Below are positions 17,355-25,314 of a stretch of 64,000 bases of DNA, piece after piece. The stretch is from CAZUGA01 sp964619885. GTDB taxonomy: Bacteria; Pseudomonadota; Gammaproteobacteria; Methylococcales; UBA1147. Each line of letters opens with the position of its first letter. Within the stretch, counting starts at the first letter, position 1. The DNA lies in the NCBI GenBank assembly GCA_964619885.1, contig CAZUGA010000021.1:1-64000 (forward strand). Reading direction: 5' to 3'. The notes under the pieces are model-generated. The model was not told where the DNA came from. It worked only from the letters and a program-made list of their open reading frames with translations, and made no database searches. Made by a program: the position numbers and the translations under genes.

Positions 17355-18776
17355 TTAGCCGTTTAACAGCAAATGCATATAAATACTCGCGGCATAGCCC
17401 AATGCAATTGCCGGAGTCCATTTAAGATGACTGAAAAATGTGTATTTTCCCCGAGCCTGGCCCATCAACGCAACACCAGCGGCAGAGCCGATTGACAATA
17501 AGCTGCCGCCAACGCCAGCTGTTAGCGTGACTAATAACCATTGGGTCTCGGGCATATCCGGATTCATCGTGAGTACAGCGAACATGACCGGAATGTTGTC
17601 GACGATCGCTGACATTATTCCGACCAATACGTTTGCTGTCGTTGCGCCAAGTTCGCCGTAGATAAATTCTGAGGCCAAGCCCAAATAGCCGATAAAGCCA
17701 AGTCCCCCGACCGCCATAATAACCCCGTAGAAGAAGAACAATGTGTCCCATTCTGCGCCGGCGATATGCTTGAATACATCGAATGTGCCGCGGTGGCTGT
17801 CGGAGCCTGGGGTTGCGTCAAACTCTTCATCATCCTCTTGTTCTTCTTCAGGGTGAGTTCTGTGTAGAAAGTAAGCATAGAGTTTTAAGTACGCAAGGCC
17901 TGTCAACATACCCGCTACCGGCGGGAGGTGTAGAAAGTTATGGAAGCTAACCGCGGTAATAATCGTAAGGATGAAAAAAACGACAATGAGGATACCACCG
18001 CGATGAATGTTTGCGGCTTGTCCATCGGCCGGGCTCGGTGGTTTGCCGGGCGGGATAAATGAATGCATGATCGCAGCCGGTACCGCAAAATTGACGACTG
18101 AAGGTATAAAAAGTTTGAAGAATGTGCCGAATTCTATAATGCCTTTTTGCCACACCATGAGCGTTGTGATATCACCGAACGGACTAAATGCCCCGCCTGC
18201 ATTTGCTGCGACCACGATATTGATACATGCAAGTGCGACAAATTTGGGGTTATTCGATCCTACGGTCAGCACAACGGTGCACATAATCAGTGCGGTTGTG
18301 AGGTTGTCGGCAATTGGTGAGATGAAAAAAGCGAGTATGCCGGTCAGCCAGAACAGCTTTCGAAAGCTAAATCCTTTGGCGACGAGCCAGTGGCGTAATG
18401 CATCAAATACACCCCGCTCGATCATCGCGTTGATATAGGTCATCGCGACCAGTAGAAAAAAGAACAGCTCCGCAAATTCCAAAAAATTGTGCCGTAGTGC
18501 GACTTCCACCGTTTCGTCATAACCGTGGGATTTATACACCACCGCGATGGTTATCCAAATTAGGCCCGCTGCGAGAAGAACCGGTTTGGATTTGTGTAAA
18601 TGGAGCTGTTCTTCAAAAATAACCAGTAGGTAGGCCAATGCAAATATGATCAAGGCGATGATCCCGGCGGGATGATCGCTGAGATTCAATTTTGCGCCGC
18701 TAGATTCAGACCCGAATGCGACCAGTGGTGCGAACAGAACGATGAGGCCCAAAACTATGTGACTATGGTTTTTCAT
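17355..18776 (-). CDS. nhaD: NhaD-type Na+/H+ antiporter
   Basis: This 473-residue inner-membrane protein of the arsenite-permease/ion-transporter superfamily has an N-terminal signal-like helix and about 11-12 further helices. NhaD-type sequences include 'ALAYLLVIFEEQLHLHKSKP' near residues 45-65, the intramembrane 'SPIADNLTTALIMCTVVL', 'NAGGAFSPFGDITTLMVWQK', and in the second half 'IVDNIPVMFAVLTMNPDM'. It exchanges cytoplasmic Na+ or Li+ for protons and is common in marine and salt-adapted bacteria. I start at ATG 18776, which has AAGGA eight bases upstream, rather than at TTG-type starts further out. An acidic loop 'PEEEQEDDEEFDATPGSD' lies between helices in the middle. Confidence 0.9.
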   Translation of the reverse strand: MKNHSHIVLGLIVLFAPLVAFGSESSGAKLNLSDHPAGIIALIIFALAYLLVIFEEQLHLHKSKPVLLAAGLIWITIAVVYKSHGYDETVEVALRHNFLEFAELFFFLLVAMTYINAMIERGVFDALRHWLVAKGFSFRKLFWLTGILAFFISPIADNLTTALIMCTVVLTVGSNNPKFVALACINIVVAANAGGAFSPFGDITTLMVWQKGIIEFGTFFKLFIPSVVNFAVPAAIMHSFIPPGKPPSPADGQAANIHRGGILIVVFFILTIITAVSFHNFLHLPPVAGMLTGLAYLKLYAYFLHRTHPEEEQEDDEEFDATPGSDSHRGTFDVFKHIAGAEWDTLFFFYGVIMAVGGLGFIGYLGLASEFIYGELGATTANVLVGIMSAIVDNIPVMFAVLTMNPDMPETQWLLVTLTAGVGGSLLSIGSAAGVALMGQARGKYTFFSHLKWTPAIALGYAASIYMHLLLNG

Positions 18777-18926
18777 ACACAGGTCCTTAAGCATTTAGGA
18801 AATAAAACCAAACATTATACTGCATTGCAGCAAAATATTTGAGGTACAAATTGCAACGCTGTTGTAGTGATTGGTTTTGGCTTTGAATGTAGACCCTTAA
18901 GGTTGGGGGAATGCGCAAGCTAAAAA

Positions 18927-18975
18927 TGCACCAATATTGTGCTGAATTGCGGGCGCTACGGTCTAGTTTGGTGCA
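18927..18975 (+). promoter_or_regulatory. Tandem NtrC-like binding sites
   Basis: The first site, 18927-18943, reads TGCACC-AATAT-TGTGCT and matches the NtrC consensus TGCACY-N5-GGTGCA closely. The second, 18959-18975, has a perfect right half GGTGCA and a poor left half. Their centres are 32 bases apart, three helical turns, the same spacing as the enhancer sites of E. coli glnA. They lie about 130 and 95 bases upstream of the start expected from the sigma-54 promoter. Binding is inferred from sequence only. Confidence 0.6.
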
Positions 18976-19036
18976 AATATATTGATGTTTATTCGAGGAA
19001 TGCTGCTAAAACCTTTGTTTAAAAGCATTTTTAGAA

Positions 19037-19054
19037 TAGGTATGAATATTGCCT
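19037..19054 (+). promoter_or_regulatory. Sigma-54 (-24/-12) promoter of the porin gene
   Basis: GG at 19039-19040 and GC at 19051-19052 are separated by exactly ten bases, within TAGGTATGAATATTGCCT. The -12 element TTGC is perfect and the -24 element GGTAT differs from GGCAC at two bases. Transcription would begin near 19063, leaving a leader of about 215 bases before the porin start. Together with the upstream NtrC-like pair this forms a complete glnA-style control region. Confidence 0.55.
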
Positions 19055-19278
19055 TAGCAATAATGTGTTGCGCAAAATGAACAATATTCTAACGTGGTCG
19101 TTTAAAAACTACTTTTGAGCTGTGTGATTCATCATATTTTTACAAAAGATTATATAAAACGGGTGTTTATGAAGTTAGTATTTTTGTTGTATAGATGCTA
19201 CATTCTATTTATGTCGACGGATTCGTTAGGGCGACGTGACATATTCAATTGGTTTAATGCTTCAGAAAAGGGGGGCGC

Positions 19279-20451
19279 ATGTTAATTAATCAAATATTTC
19301 GGACTAAGCTGCTGGTCTTGATCGGCGGTTTATTCTTTGCAATATCGGCATTGGCCGAAGATGAACCCAAAGGGATTGTCGAAGATCTTTCCGGATACAA
19401 TTTAAATAAAACGGATTTTATGGAGAGTCTGGGTATCCGGTTGGATGGTTGGATCGAAGGCGGTATCGGTGGAAACCCTCGGGGTTCGGCAGACGGTTTT
19501 AATGGTCCGGTGACCTTTGATGACCGTACTAATCGTGTCACCATGAACGAACTTTGGTTGTATGCTGAACGAGCGGTAAACGAAGACGGCGACGCGTGGG
19601 ATGTAGGATTCCGAGCTGATTTTCTATACGGTACGGATTCGCGTTTTACCCAAGCTAAAAATTGGTTGGACGAGAATGCGCTCAACGCGCCATTTTATAA
19701 ATTGGCGGTTCCCCAGGCTTACATTGATGTGTTTGCGCCAATTGGTAATGGCTTAAAGTTAAGAGTCGGTCATTTTTATACGATCATAGGTTATGAAGTG
19801 GTCACCGCACCTGACAACTTCTTTTTCTCGCATGCCTATACCATGCAATATGGCGAGCCGTTTACCCATACCGGGGCATTGCTGACCTATACGATCAACG
19901 ATAACGTGAGTGTTACCGGTGGTGTTACATCTGGATGGGATGCATTTTTCCAGGATCCTCCAAATTTTCTCGGTGGCGTGAATGTCTCGTCCGACGACGG
20001 TGGTACTTGGTTAGCGATTTCATTGAGTTCGGGTGATGCATCTCAAGCCAATCGGCATAACCGAACCCTTTACAGCATTGTGTTAGGACATGATTTTACA
20101 GAGAATCTGCACTGGGTATTTCAGCACGATTTTGGAATTGAGAACAATGCTGTTGGTGGAACTCAACAAGCCAAATGGTATGGACTTAACAACTATTTGA
20201 CTTATGATATCAACGATACCTTGGGTGTTGGTGGACGTATCGAATGGTTTCGTGATGAAGACGGTGTTCGGGTCGGATTTGGCAGCAACAGCTATTTTGC
20301 TTTTACCGGTGGGGTAAATTGGTCGCCGCTTCCCTGGCTTAAGATTCGTCCAGAAGTGCGATACGATTTTTCTACCGCGGCGCCCGCGTTTGACGGTGGC
20401 GGACGGAAAAATCAGATTTTGATTTCCACGGATGCAATTGTTCAGTTTTAG
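19279..20451 (+). CDS. Outer-membrane beta-barrel porin (BBP2/OmpL-like family)
   Basis: The 390-residue protein has a signal peptide ('LLVLIGGLFFAISALAE', cleavage near residue 27), an acidic first mature segment, then repeated amphipathic strands and a final Phe, as expected for an outer-membrane barrel. Features of the BBP2 family ('putative beta-barrel porin-2') include 'GWIEGGIGGNPRG' near 57-69, 'PQAYIDVFAPIGNGLKLRVG' near 148-167 and 'TAPDNFFFSHAYTMQYGEPF' near 180-199. The substrate is unknown. ATG at 19279 follows AAGGGGGG. Upstream sigma-54 and NtrC-like elements suggest induction under nitrogen limitation, so uptake of a small nitrogen compound is possible (inference). Confidence 0.82.
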   Translation: MLINQIFRTKLLVLIGGLFFAISALAEDEPKGIVEDLSGYNLNKTDFMESLGIRLDGWIEGGIGGNPRGSADGFNGPVTFDDRTNRVTMNELWLYAERAVNEDGDAWDVGFRADFLYGTDSRFTQAKNWLDENALNAPFYKLAVPQAYIDVFAPIGNGLKLRVGHFYTIIGYEVVTAPDNFFFSHAYTMQYGEPFTHTGALLTYTINDNVSVTGGVTSGWDAFFQDPPNFLGGVNVSSDDGGTWLAISLSSGDASQANRHNRTLYSIVLGHDFTENLHWVFQHDFGIENNAVGGTQQAKWYGLNNYLTYDINDTLGVGGRIEWFRDEDGVRVGFGSNSYFAFTGGVNWSPLPWLKIRPEVRYDFSTAAPAFDGGGRKNQILISTDAIVQF

Positions 20452-20464
20452 GAAGGTTTTATCA

Positions 20465-20501
20465 GCACAAAAAAGGCGGCTTTAGACCGCCTTTTTTGTG
20501 C
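20465..20501. terminator. Bidirectional intrinsic terminator between convergent genes
   Basis: A perfect 15-bp stem (20465-20479 with 20487-20501) with a 7-base loop: the GC core GGCGG/CCGCC is flanked by A6 on the left and T6 on the right, so it can stop transcription from both sides. It lies 14 bases after the porin gene and 41 bases beyond the minus-strand membrane-protein gene. Confidence 0.93.
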
Positions 20502-20541
20502 ATACGGGCAGTCCGCGATTTAGCTAATAGTGTCGTTGGTT

Positions 20542-21036
20542 TTACTTGGACTGGCTTCGGCGCCTGGAAGCGATAAGCGAACCACTGACTACGATGACCA
20601 ATGCAGCCAACGAAATCTCCAATAGCAAAAACGCCCCTATTTTGACGTAGGCGAATGCCGGGTCGACAAACCGTACCAACCATCCAGCGGCTTCATTGGT
20701 AAGCGCGCTCAAGTAGGTCAAGCCACTCAGCCAAATCTTAAGTTGGACCGGCAAATCGGTCATCAACATTAAATGGGTAAGCGTCAAAACCAATATCCCT
20801 ATTGCAAACAAATGAAAGTGCGCGGTTTCCAGAAGGCTTTGGTAGCTTTTGGGTTGACTGAAATCCTGCTCAGATCCCAGATAATAAGCCACGACAGAGG
20901 CGGGTGTTAATCCCATTTTGTGGAAATATAACATGCCGTTTGTGAGCCAGAGTAACGTAATATAGCCCAAGAACATCAATATTAGCGCATTCATCAGCAG
21001 TTGTCGGTTCTGTTCACCGGTAACAAAGAATCTCAT
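20542..21036 (-). CDS. Four-helix membrane protein of unknown function
   Basis: This 164-residue inner-membrane protein has four predicted helices (about 14-36, 73-95, 102-118 and 130-155). Helix 2 starts with 'LETAHFHLFAIGILVLTLTH', which holds two neighbouring His and a further His one helix length away; these could bind haem or metal. I do not recognise a named family. It lies last in a minus-strand group after a porin and a covalent-FMN protein, behind a Fur-like site. A role in membrane electron transfer to the FMN protein would fit but is speculative. The gap to the FMN gene is 156 bases. Confidence 0.7.
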   Translation of the reverse strand: MRFFVTGEQNRQLLMNALILMFLGYITLLWLTNGMLYFHKMGLTPASVVAYYLGSEQDFSQPKSYQSLLETAHFHLFAIGILVLTLTHLMLMTDLPVQLKIWLSGLTYLSALTNEAAGWLVRFVDPAFAYVKIGAFLLLEISLAALVIVVSGSLIASRRRSQSK

Positions 21037-21192
21037 TGGCTAAGCTTAATCGTTCTGAATAATTTCTCGGTTGTTTGGGTCTTGCGATTGGGGATGATTC
21101 AATCGATGTTGGGTTGGTTCCCCTACTCGGTATTGAACATTTCACACCGATATACCATATAGAGTATTGCGCGGTTTGGGTGCATAGAGCAT

Positions 21193-21765
21193 TTACCTTT
21201 TTACCAAATCAGGGTGTTTCTCGCGATTTGCCAGATTCATGCGGTGTACTGCGATGACTTTGCGCAGGCTGCCCAATGCGCCTTGCGTACTTAGCGTTGC
21301 GCCGGTAATCCCTTGAACACCAGTATTGAAATCCAGCTCTTCCAAAACCCGATGGTATAGTTGCGCGAACCATTCGCTTGGTGGTTGATATTCGGGGGGT
21401 TCATGGAATGCCAAAACATGAATATCCCTGGGTTCACCTTCTGGCGTTAAAACGATAAGCAGTGTTTCAGGCTTGGTTCTAACCGTGTGGGTTTCTATTG
21501 CTGCATAGCCGATGATTTCTTCTTCCCGTTTACCAACGTAAAAAGTAAACAACGCTGAATCCAATTTAACCCGCGCCAATCCCTCTGTTTTGCGCATTTG
21601 TTCGTCGGTAAAAAATAGCGGTAACATTTCGACTGTCGCGTCTTTACCGAAAGCAAGTTCCATTGCCTCGCTTTTGCTGTAATAGATTTTGCCTATCGTG
21701 TTTCCGGCAGCCAGCATCAATGCCAGGAGGCTAAATGTACAAAGTTTTAATTTGATAGTTTTCAC
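21193..21765 (-). CDS. FMN-binding domain protein (periplasmic, NqrC/RnfG-like FMN site)
   Basis: The 190-residue protein has an N-terminal signal or anchor helix and one FMN-binding domain. The motif 'GITGATLSTQG' near residues 146-156 fits the S/T-G-A-T-x-S/T site where a Thr carries covalently bound FMN in NqrC, RnfG and related proteins; the attachment needs the flavin transferase ApbE, whose gene is not in this window. I chose GTG at 21765, giving a short normal signal; the frame is open to a TTG at 21816 with no ribosome site, and the start is uncertain. The protein should be a periplasmic one-electron carrier. Position suggests a link to the Fur-controlled porin. Confidence 0.75.
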   Translation of the reverse strand: MKTIKLKLCTFSLLALMLAAGNTIGKIYYSKSEAMELAFGKDATVEMLPLFFTDEQMRKTEGLARVKLDSALFTFYVGKREEEIIGYAAIETHTVRTKPETLLIVLTPEGEPRDIHVLAFHEPPEYQPPSEWFAQLYHRVLEELDFNTGVQGITGATLSTQGALGSLRKVIAVHRMNLANREKHPDLVKR

Positions 21766-21847
21766 AGTCACCCTAGACGTCTTTAGATATAGTCGGTTCA
21801 AACGGAAGTCCGCCAATGGTTAATAATTATATTGGCTAAGTGTATCT

Positions 21848-23239
21848 TTAGAACACATAGCCGATACCCAGGTTAAATTCATCCGGAACCGAGCCTTGCT
21901 TCGCACTAAAATTGCGGTAATCCGCTTTTATCACGATATTTGGAATAGGTTTATATTCCAGACCAAACTGAAAAATCTCACGATCCAAATTGGGTACGTC
22001 CGCAAATCCGTTCGGTACACTCGCGACCGGGTCTAATTGTTCATAGCGGAAAAAAGGTGCCAGGTAATGCGTGGTTTCCGGTAAAAACAGCGGGAGTATA
22101 TTATAGCCAATTTCGGTATACCAGCCGTAGTTAGATTTACCGATGGTTTGGCCTGCGGCTGCGCTAAGCGTTCCGGCATCATCTATGTGTCCCCAGGCAC
22201 CCAACGTACGGAATTTCCAACCTCTATATTTCCATTGGATATGTGCTTCGTAAAGTTGCGTGAATGCATCGACTTTTCTACCGGCGAAAACCTGATTTTG
22301 TCCGGAATTACCCAAATAGGCCGAGCCGCCGACAAGTAGGCTTGGATGGTTTGGCGGGGTATAGTCCATGCGGGCAACCCAGGCGAGATCTTCGGCGATG
22401 ACCTGGCTACCGCTTTGGCGCCCGCCACGGATACCCGAAGACCTGAATCCTGTGGCGTCCAGTCCATTGACGCCATAGGTTGTATAGGTTAAGCCGGGTA
22501 GCAATTCGCCAAATAGCCCGACACCAATTTCGCGCCACGTGGTGGGGATGATGCGTCTCTCAACTTCGGGTCTAAGATTGCCATAAAAAAATGGTGGTTC
22601 GTGAATTAAGTTGATGAAACCCATTGGCAACAAAACCAGACCAGCACGGGCATTTGCGAGTGGATCCATCAGGAAATCCAATGTGGCGAATTCTACTGAA
22701 ACTGATCCGTTTTTACCGGTCGACGCGTGTTCGAATTCCAGTTCGGTATTCAATATGATGTTATCGTTAAATTTGTAGCCGAAATAAAACACCGCGCGTA
22801 AAAAATCAGCATTATCCTGCGTTGTACCCTTGTCGCTGACGATGTTTTGGTAATACGCTTCGCCGTAACCTCCAATCGATAAACCTTGATCAACCTGATA
22901 AACCTTTGAAGCGGCCGGTCCGAGACCGTACGCGCTCTTGAGCTCTTTTTCTTCAGGGATTACCAAAGCAGTGCGGAGCTTTTCGACTTCCTCGCTGAGT
23001 ATATCTGTCTTGCGCGAAACCTCTTTGACTTCGTCGTTTGCGGTCGCGGTGGGCTGCGTTTCTCCCTGATCGGATGTTTTTTCTTTGGCGGCTAGCTTGT
23101 CATTCAATCGGTCAATTTGCTGCTGTTGGCTTTGAATGATCTTCCACAGGTCCTCGACGGTTTTGGGTTGCTCGGCGGCATTGTTGGCAGTTGCCCAAAT
23201 AATGCTTGTCGCAATCGCGGCCCATTTCAAAAATTGCAT
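21848..23239 (-). CDS. Outer-membrane porin with N-terminal coiled coil
   Basis: The 463-residue protein has a signal peptide ending at 'NNAAEQ', a periplasmic coiled coil (about residues 26-95, 'IIQSQQQQIDRLNDKLAAKE'), a linker, then a beta barrel starting near 'GLSIGGYGEAYYQN' and ending in the C-terminal signature 'FNLGIGYVF'. Similar coiled-coil porins trimerise and stand in the outer membrane. The overall build is that of phosphate-selective-like porins, but the substrate is not known. ATG 23239 follows AGGAAGG. It is the first gene of a group with an FMN protein and a membrane protein, 85 bases downstream of a Fur-box-like palindrome, so iron-repressed expression is likely. Confidence 0.82.
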   Translation of the reverse strand: MQFLKWAAIATSIIWATANNAAEQPKTVEDLWKIIQSQQQQIDRLNDKLAAKEKTSDQGETQPTATANDEVKEVSRKTDILSEEVEKLRTALVIPEEKELKSAYGLGPAASKVYQVDQGLSIGGYGEAYYQNIVSDKGTTQDNADFLRAVFYFGYKFNDNIILNTELEFEHASTGKNGSVSVEFATLDFLMDPLANARAGLVLLPMGFINLIHEPPFFYGNLRPEVERRIIPTTWREIGVGLFGELLPGLTYTTYGVNGLDATGFRSSGIRGGRQSGSQVIAEDLAWVARMDYTPPNHPSLLVGGSAYLGNSGQNQVFAGRKVDAFTQLYEAHIQWKYRGWKFRTLGAWGHIDDAGTLSAAAGQTIGKSNYGWYTEIGYNILPLFLPETTHYLAPFFRYEQLDPVASVPNGFADVPNLDREIFQFGLEYKPIPNIVIKADYRNFSAKQGSVPDEFNLGIGYVF

Positions 23240-23324
23240 TATACCTTCCTCTTGGTTTCAGGTTGGGATGTTATTTTAATTTTAATGATGTTGTGGAGAA
23301 TATTATTACACACATGAGACGTAA

Positions 23325-23345
23325 TGCAAATGATTCTTATTTGCA
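23325..23345 (-). promoter_or_regulatory. Fur-box-like palindrome
   Basis: The 21 bases TGCAAATGATTC-TTATTTGCA have perfect 7-base outer arms (TGCAAAT / ATTTGCA) and the inner AATGAT typical of gammaproteobacterial Fur sites (consensus core AATGATAATNATTATCATT, often extended by GCAAATG / CATTTGC). The site lies 86 bases upstream of the minus-strand porin start, where it would block the promoter when iron is plentiful. Binding has not been shown. Confidence 0.65.
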
Positions 23346-23448
23346 TATATTTGAGGAGAGGTTATACAAGGGCTCGTCGTTATACCGACGGGCCTCCGAA
23401 TATGATCCTGGGATTGGTTGAGTCTACTGATGGCGCGTTCGACAGGTT

Positions 23449-23498
23449 TGTCACACAAATGTCATATTACTGTCATGTTATTGTCATACAGCTAATAC
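23449..23498 (+). promoter_or_regulatory. Pho box (four direct repeats) and -10 element
   Basis: TGTCAC at 23449 and TGTCAT at 23460, 23471 and 23482 are spaced exactly 11 bases apart with A/T-rich linkers. This is the tandem-repeat pattern bound by PhoB dimers (CTGTCATAWAWCTGTCAC). TAATAC at 23493-23498 is a good -10 element in the position used by PhoB-activated promoters, which lack a -35. The phosphate-porin gene starts 53 bases further on. Confidence 0.88.
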
Positions 23499-23550
23499 AA
23501 AATCCCCTAACTTTTGATTGTTAGACAATTTCTTAAGGGGGAATTCGTAG

Positions 23551-24969
23551 ATGCAAAGTAAAATCTTTGAGCGAGGCGTCATATTTGCGTCGATGCTGGT
23601 TTTTGTTTTTTCCAGCCTACCGTCTGTGTCGATGGCGGCAACACTGGAAGAATTACTAATAGAAAAAGGCGTAATCACCAGGGAAGAATTACAGCAAATC
23701 AAGGCAGAAGAAGCGGTGAATAGCGCAAAAGAAGAACAACGTATACAGGCCGAGGTTGAGCAAGAAGTAGATGCCAAGGTCGCAGAAAAATTAGAATCAG
23801 ATTTCCCGGTCAAAGCCAGTTGGGGAAAAAAAGGGTTCCGCCTGGAAACCCGCGACGGAAATTGGGCAACCAATCTGCAATGGCGTGCACAAATGCGTTA
23901 TAGCTATCCGTTTAACGGCGATCCACGAACGATTTCGCAATTTAATGCAAATGAGTCAAGTAACTTCGAGTTACGACGAGTGCGTATGAAAATCGGGGGG
24001 CACGGATATAGACCTTGGATCAAATACTATTTTGAGGTGGATCTTCAACCGAGCCGTGATGTTGATGATAGTTCAACCGCGTCGAGTTCACGTTTGATCG
24101 ATTGGAGGATTACGCTAGACAAGTATAAATGGGCCGCACTGCGGGTTGGACAATGGAAGATCAATTATAACCGTGAACGTGTCGATTCATCGGGTAGACA
24201 ACAATTTGTTGAGCGTTCGATCGTTAATCGTCAATTTACGGTAGACCGTCAAGTCGGCGCGTTGCTGATGGGTCGCGTATTGCCGGGGACCTACGCGGAT
24301 TTCAGATATTATGCAGGTGTCTTCAATGGTAAAGGTCGAAGTGTAAACAACCCCACGGACGATATGATGTGGATGGGTCGTTTTCAGTGGAACTTCCTCG
24401 GTCGTGATCTGAAATGGAAGCAATCGGATACCAAATACCATGAAAAACCGGCGGGCAGCCTGTCTTTCGCGGCGGCCAGTGTGATAGGGCCTTGTACCCG
24501 TTGGTCATCCAGCGGATGCGGCAATTTGAGTGGTTTCGCTAGCCCAGCGACGGCGGGTAACCGCCAGTTTAAAGTCGAGCAAATGCAGCAGGGTGCCGCA
24601 TTTAAGTGGCGCGGGTTTTCGCTGCAAGAGGAATTTCATTGGAAGACGATTGTTGACCGCGTGAACAATACCAGAACGCATATGACTGGTTCGTACGCGC
24701 AAGCCGGTTATTTTTTCCACAATCTGGTCTCGATTGTTCCTGCGCCGTTGGAACTTGCGTTTAGGTACGCGTTTGTGGACGAGCCAAATGGTAACGATAT
24801 TTCTGTGACCAATACACGTCAGGAGTTTACCACGGCCCTGAATTGGTTCTTCGCCGGTCATAATAACAAGTTAACTCTAGACTTTTCTTACCTGACTTTA
24901 AAAGATCGCTTGGTCAATCAACGGGTCAGTGATGAAAGGGTTAGATTTCAATGGGACGTTTCCTTCTAA
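23551..24969 (+). CDS. Phosphate-selective porin OprP/OprO family
   Basis: The 472-residue precursor has a signal peptide ending 'SVSMAA' at about residue 30, a short helical, glutamate-rich periplasmic segment (about 31-85, 'LLIEKGVITREELQQIKAEE'), then a barrel of the OprO/OprP type: 'ELRRVRMKIGGHGYRPWIKY' near 143-162, 'LRVGQWKINYNRERVDSS' near 198-215, and the C-terminal 'VRFQWDVSF'. Such trimeric porins take up phosphate or polyphosphate. The four-repeat Pho box directly upstream strongly supports induction by phosphate starvation. ATG 23551 follows AAGGGGG. Two Cys near residue 313 and 323 may form a loop disulfide. Confidence 0.9.
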   Translation: MQSKIFERGVIFASMLVFVFSSLPSVSMAATLEELLIEKGVITREELQQIKAEEAVNSAKEEQRIQAEVEQEVDAKVAEKLESDFPVKASWGKKGFRLETRDGNWATNLQWRAQMRYSYPFNGDPRTISQFNANESSNFELRRVRMKIGGHGYRPWIKYYFEVDLQPSRDVDDSSTASSSRLIDWRITLDKYKWAALRVGQWKINYNRERVDSSGRQQFVERSIVNRQFTVDRQVGALLMGRVLPGTYADFRYYAGVFNGKGRSVNNPTDDMMWMGRFQWNFLGRDLKWKQSDTKYHEKPAGSLSFAAASVIGPCTRWSSSGCGNLSGFASPATAGNRQFKVEQMQQGAAFKWRGFSLQEEFHWKTIVDRVNNTRTHMTGSYAQAGYFFHNLVSIVPAPLELAFRYAFVDEPNGNDISVTNTRQEFTTALNWFFAGHNNKLTLDFSYLTLKDRLVNQRVSDERVRFQWDVSF

Positions 24970-25314
24970 GCACGAGCGCACACTTGGAGCTGGGTAGCTT
25001 AGGATAGCAACTTGGTAAAGGATCCCAATTTGGTCAACGGTTCCGCTGGTTCAGTAGCGGGACCGTTGTAAATTCGGTTCGAGGTTTTGCGATACCAAAT
25101 TCGCCGAACGGGATGTCATTCGGAAATTTATCGAATTCGTACTTTAGGTTGATCGGTGCCGTGTCGGTTGCACTCAGGAATGGGGTCGTCACTGTTTGAA
25201 TGATTTAACGGTTGCATAACGTTCACTTTGAGAATTCCTATATAATATATCGCCTATAAATGCATGGGACTTTGCCCGTGGCATAGGTGGTTTTGAATTA
25301 ATTCTGGATTAACA
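24970..25314. other. Intergenic stretch with one hairpin
   Basis: 345 bases. A 13-bp stem with one G-T pair (25035-25047 with 25056-25068, loop 8) lies 66 bases after the phosphate porin gene and may end its transcript, although no T run follows directly. The rest shows no gene; the promoter of the next gene is probably near 25240 (TATAATATA at 25241-25249 is a good -10 candidate). Confidence 0.5.

Larger units (their letters stand above)
18777..19278. other. Divergent control region between nhaD and a porin gene
   Basis: 500 bases of AT-rich sequence between divergent genes. The annotated NtrC-like sites and sigma-54 promoter lie in its middle and face the porin. The first 100 bases presumably contain the nhaD promoter, which I could not pick out. 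No open frame of note is present. Confidence 0.6.
23240..23550. other. Divergent control region between two porin genes
   Basis: 310 bases between divergent porin genes. It holds a Fur-box-like palindrome on the left and a four-repeat Pho box on the right, both listed separately. The two sites are about 100 bases apart. No gene is present. Confidence 0.7.

Noticed and set aside
18899..18916. A second GG-N10-GC sigma-54-like element
   Set aside because: The -24 and -12 words are poor and it lies upstream of the NtrC-like sites, the wrong order for the porin gene.
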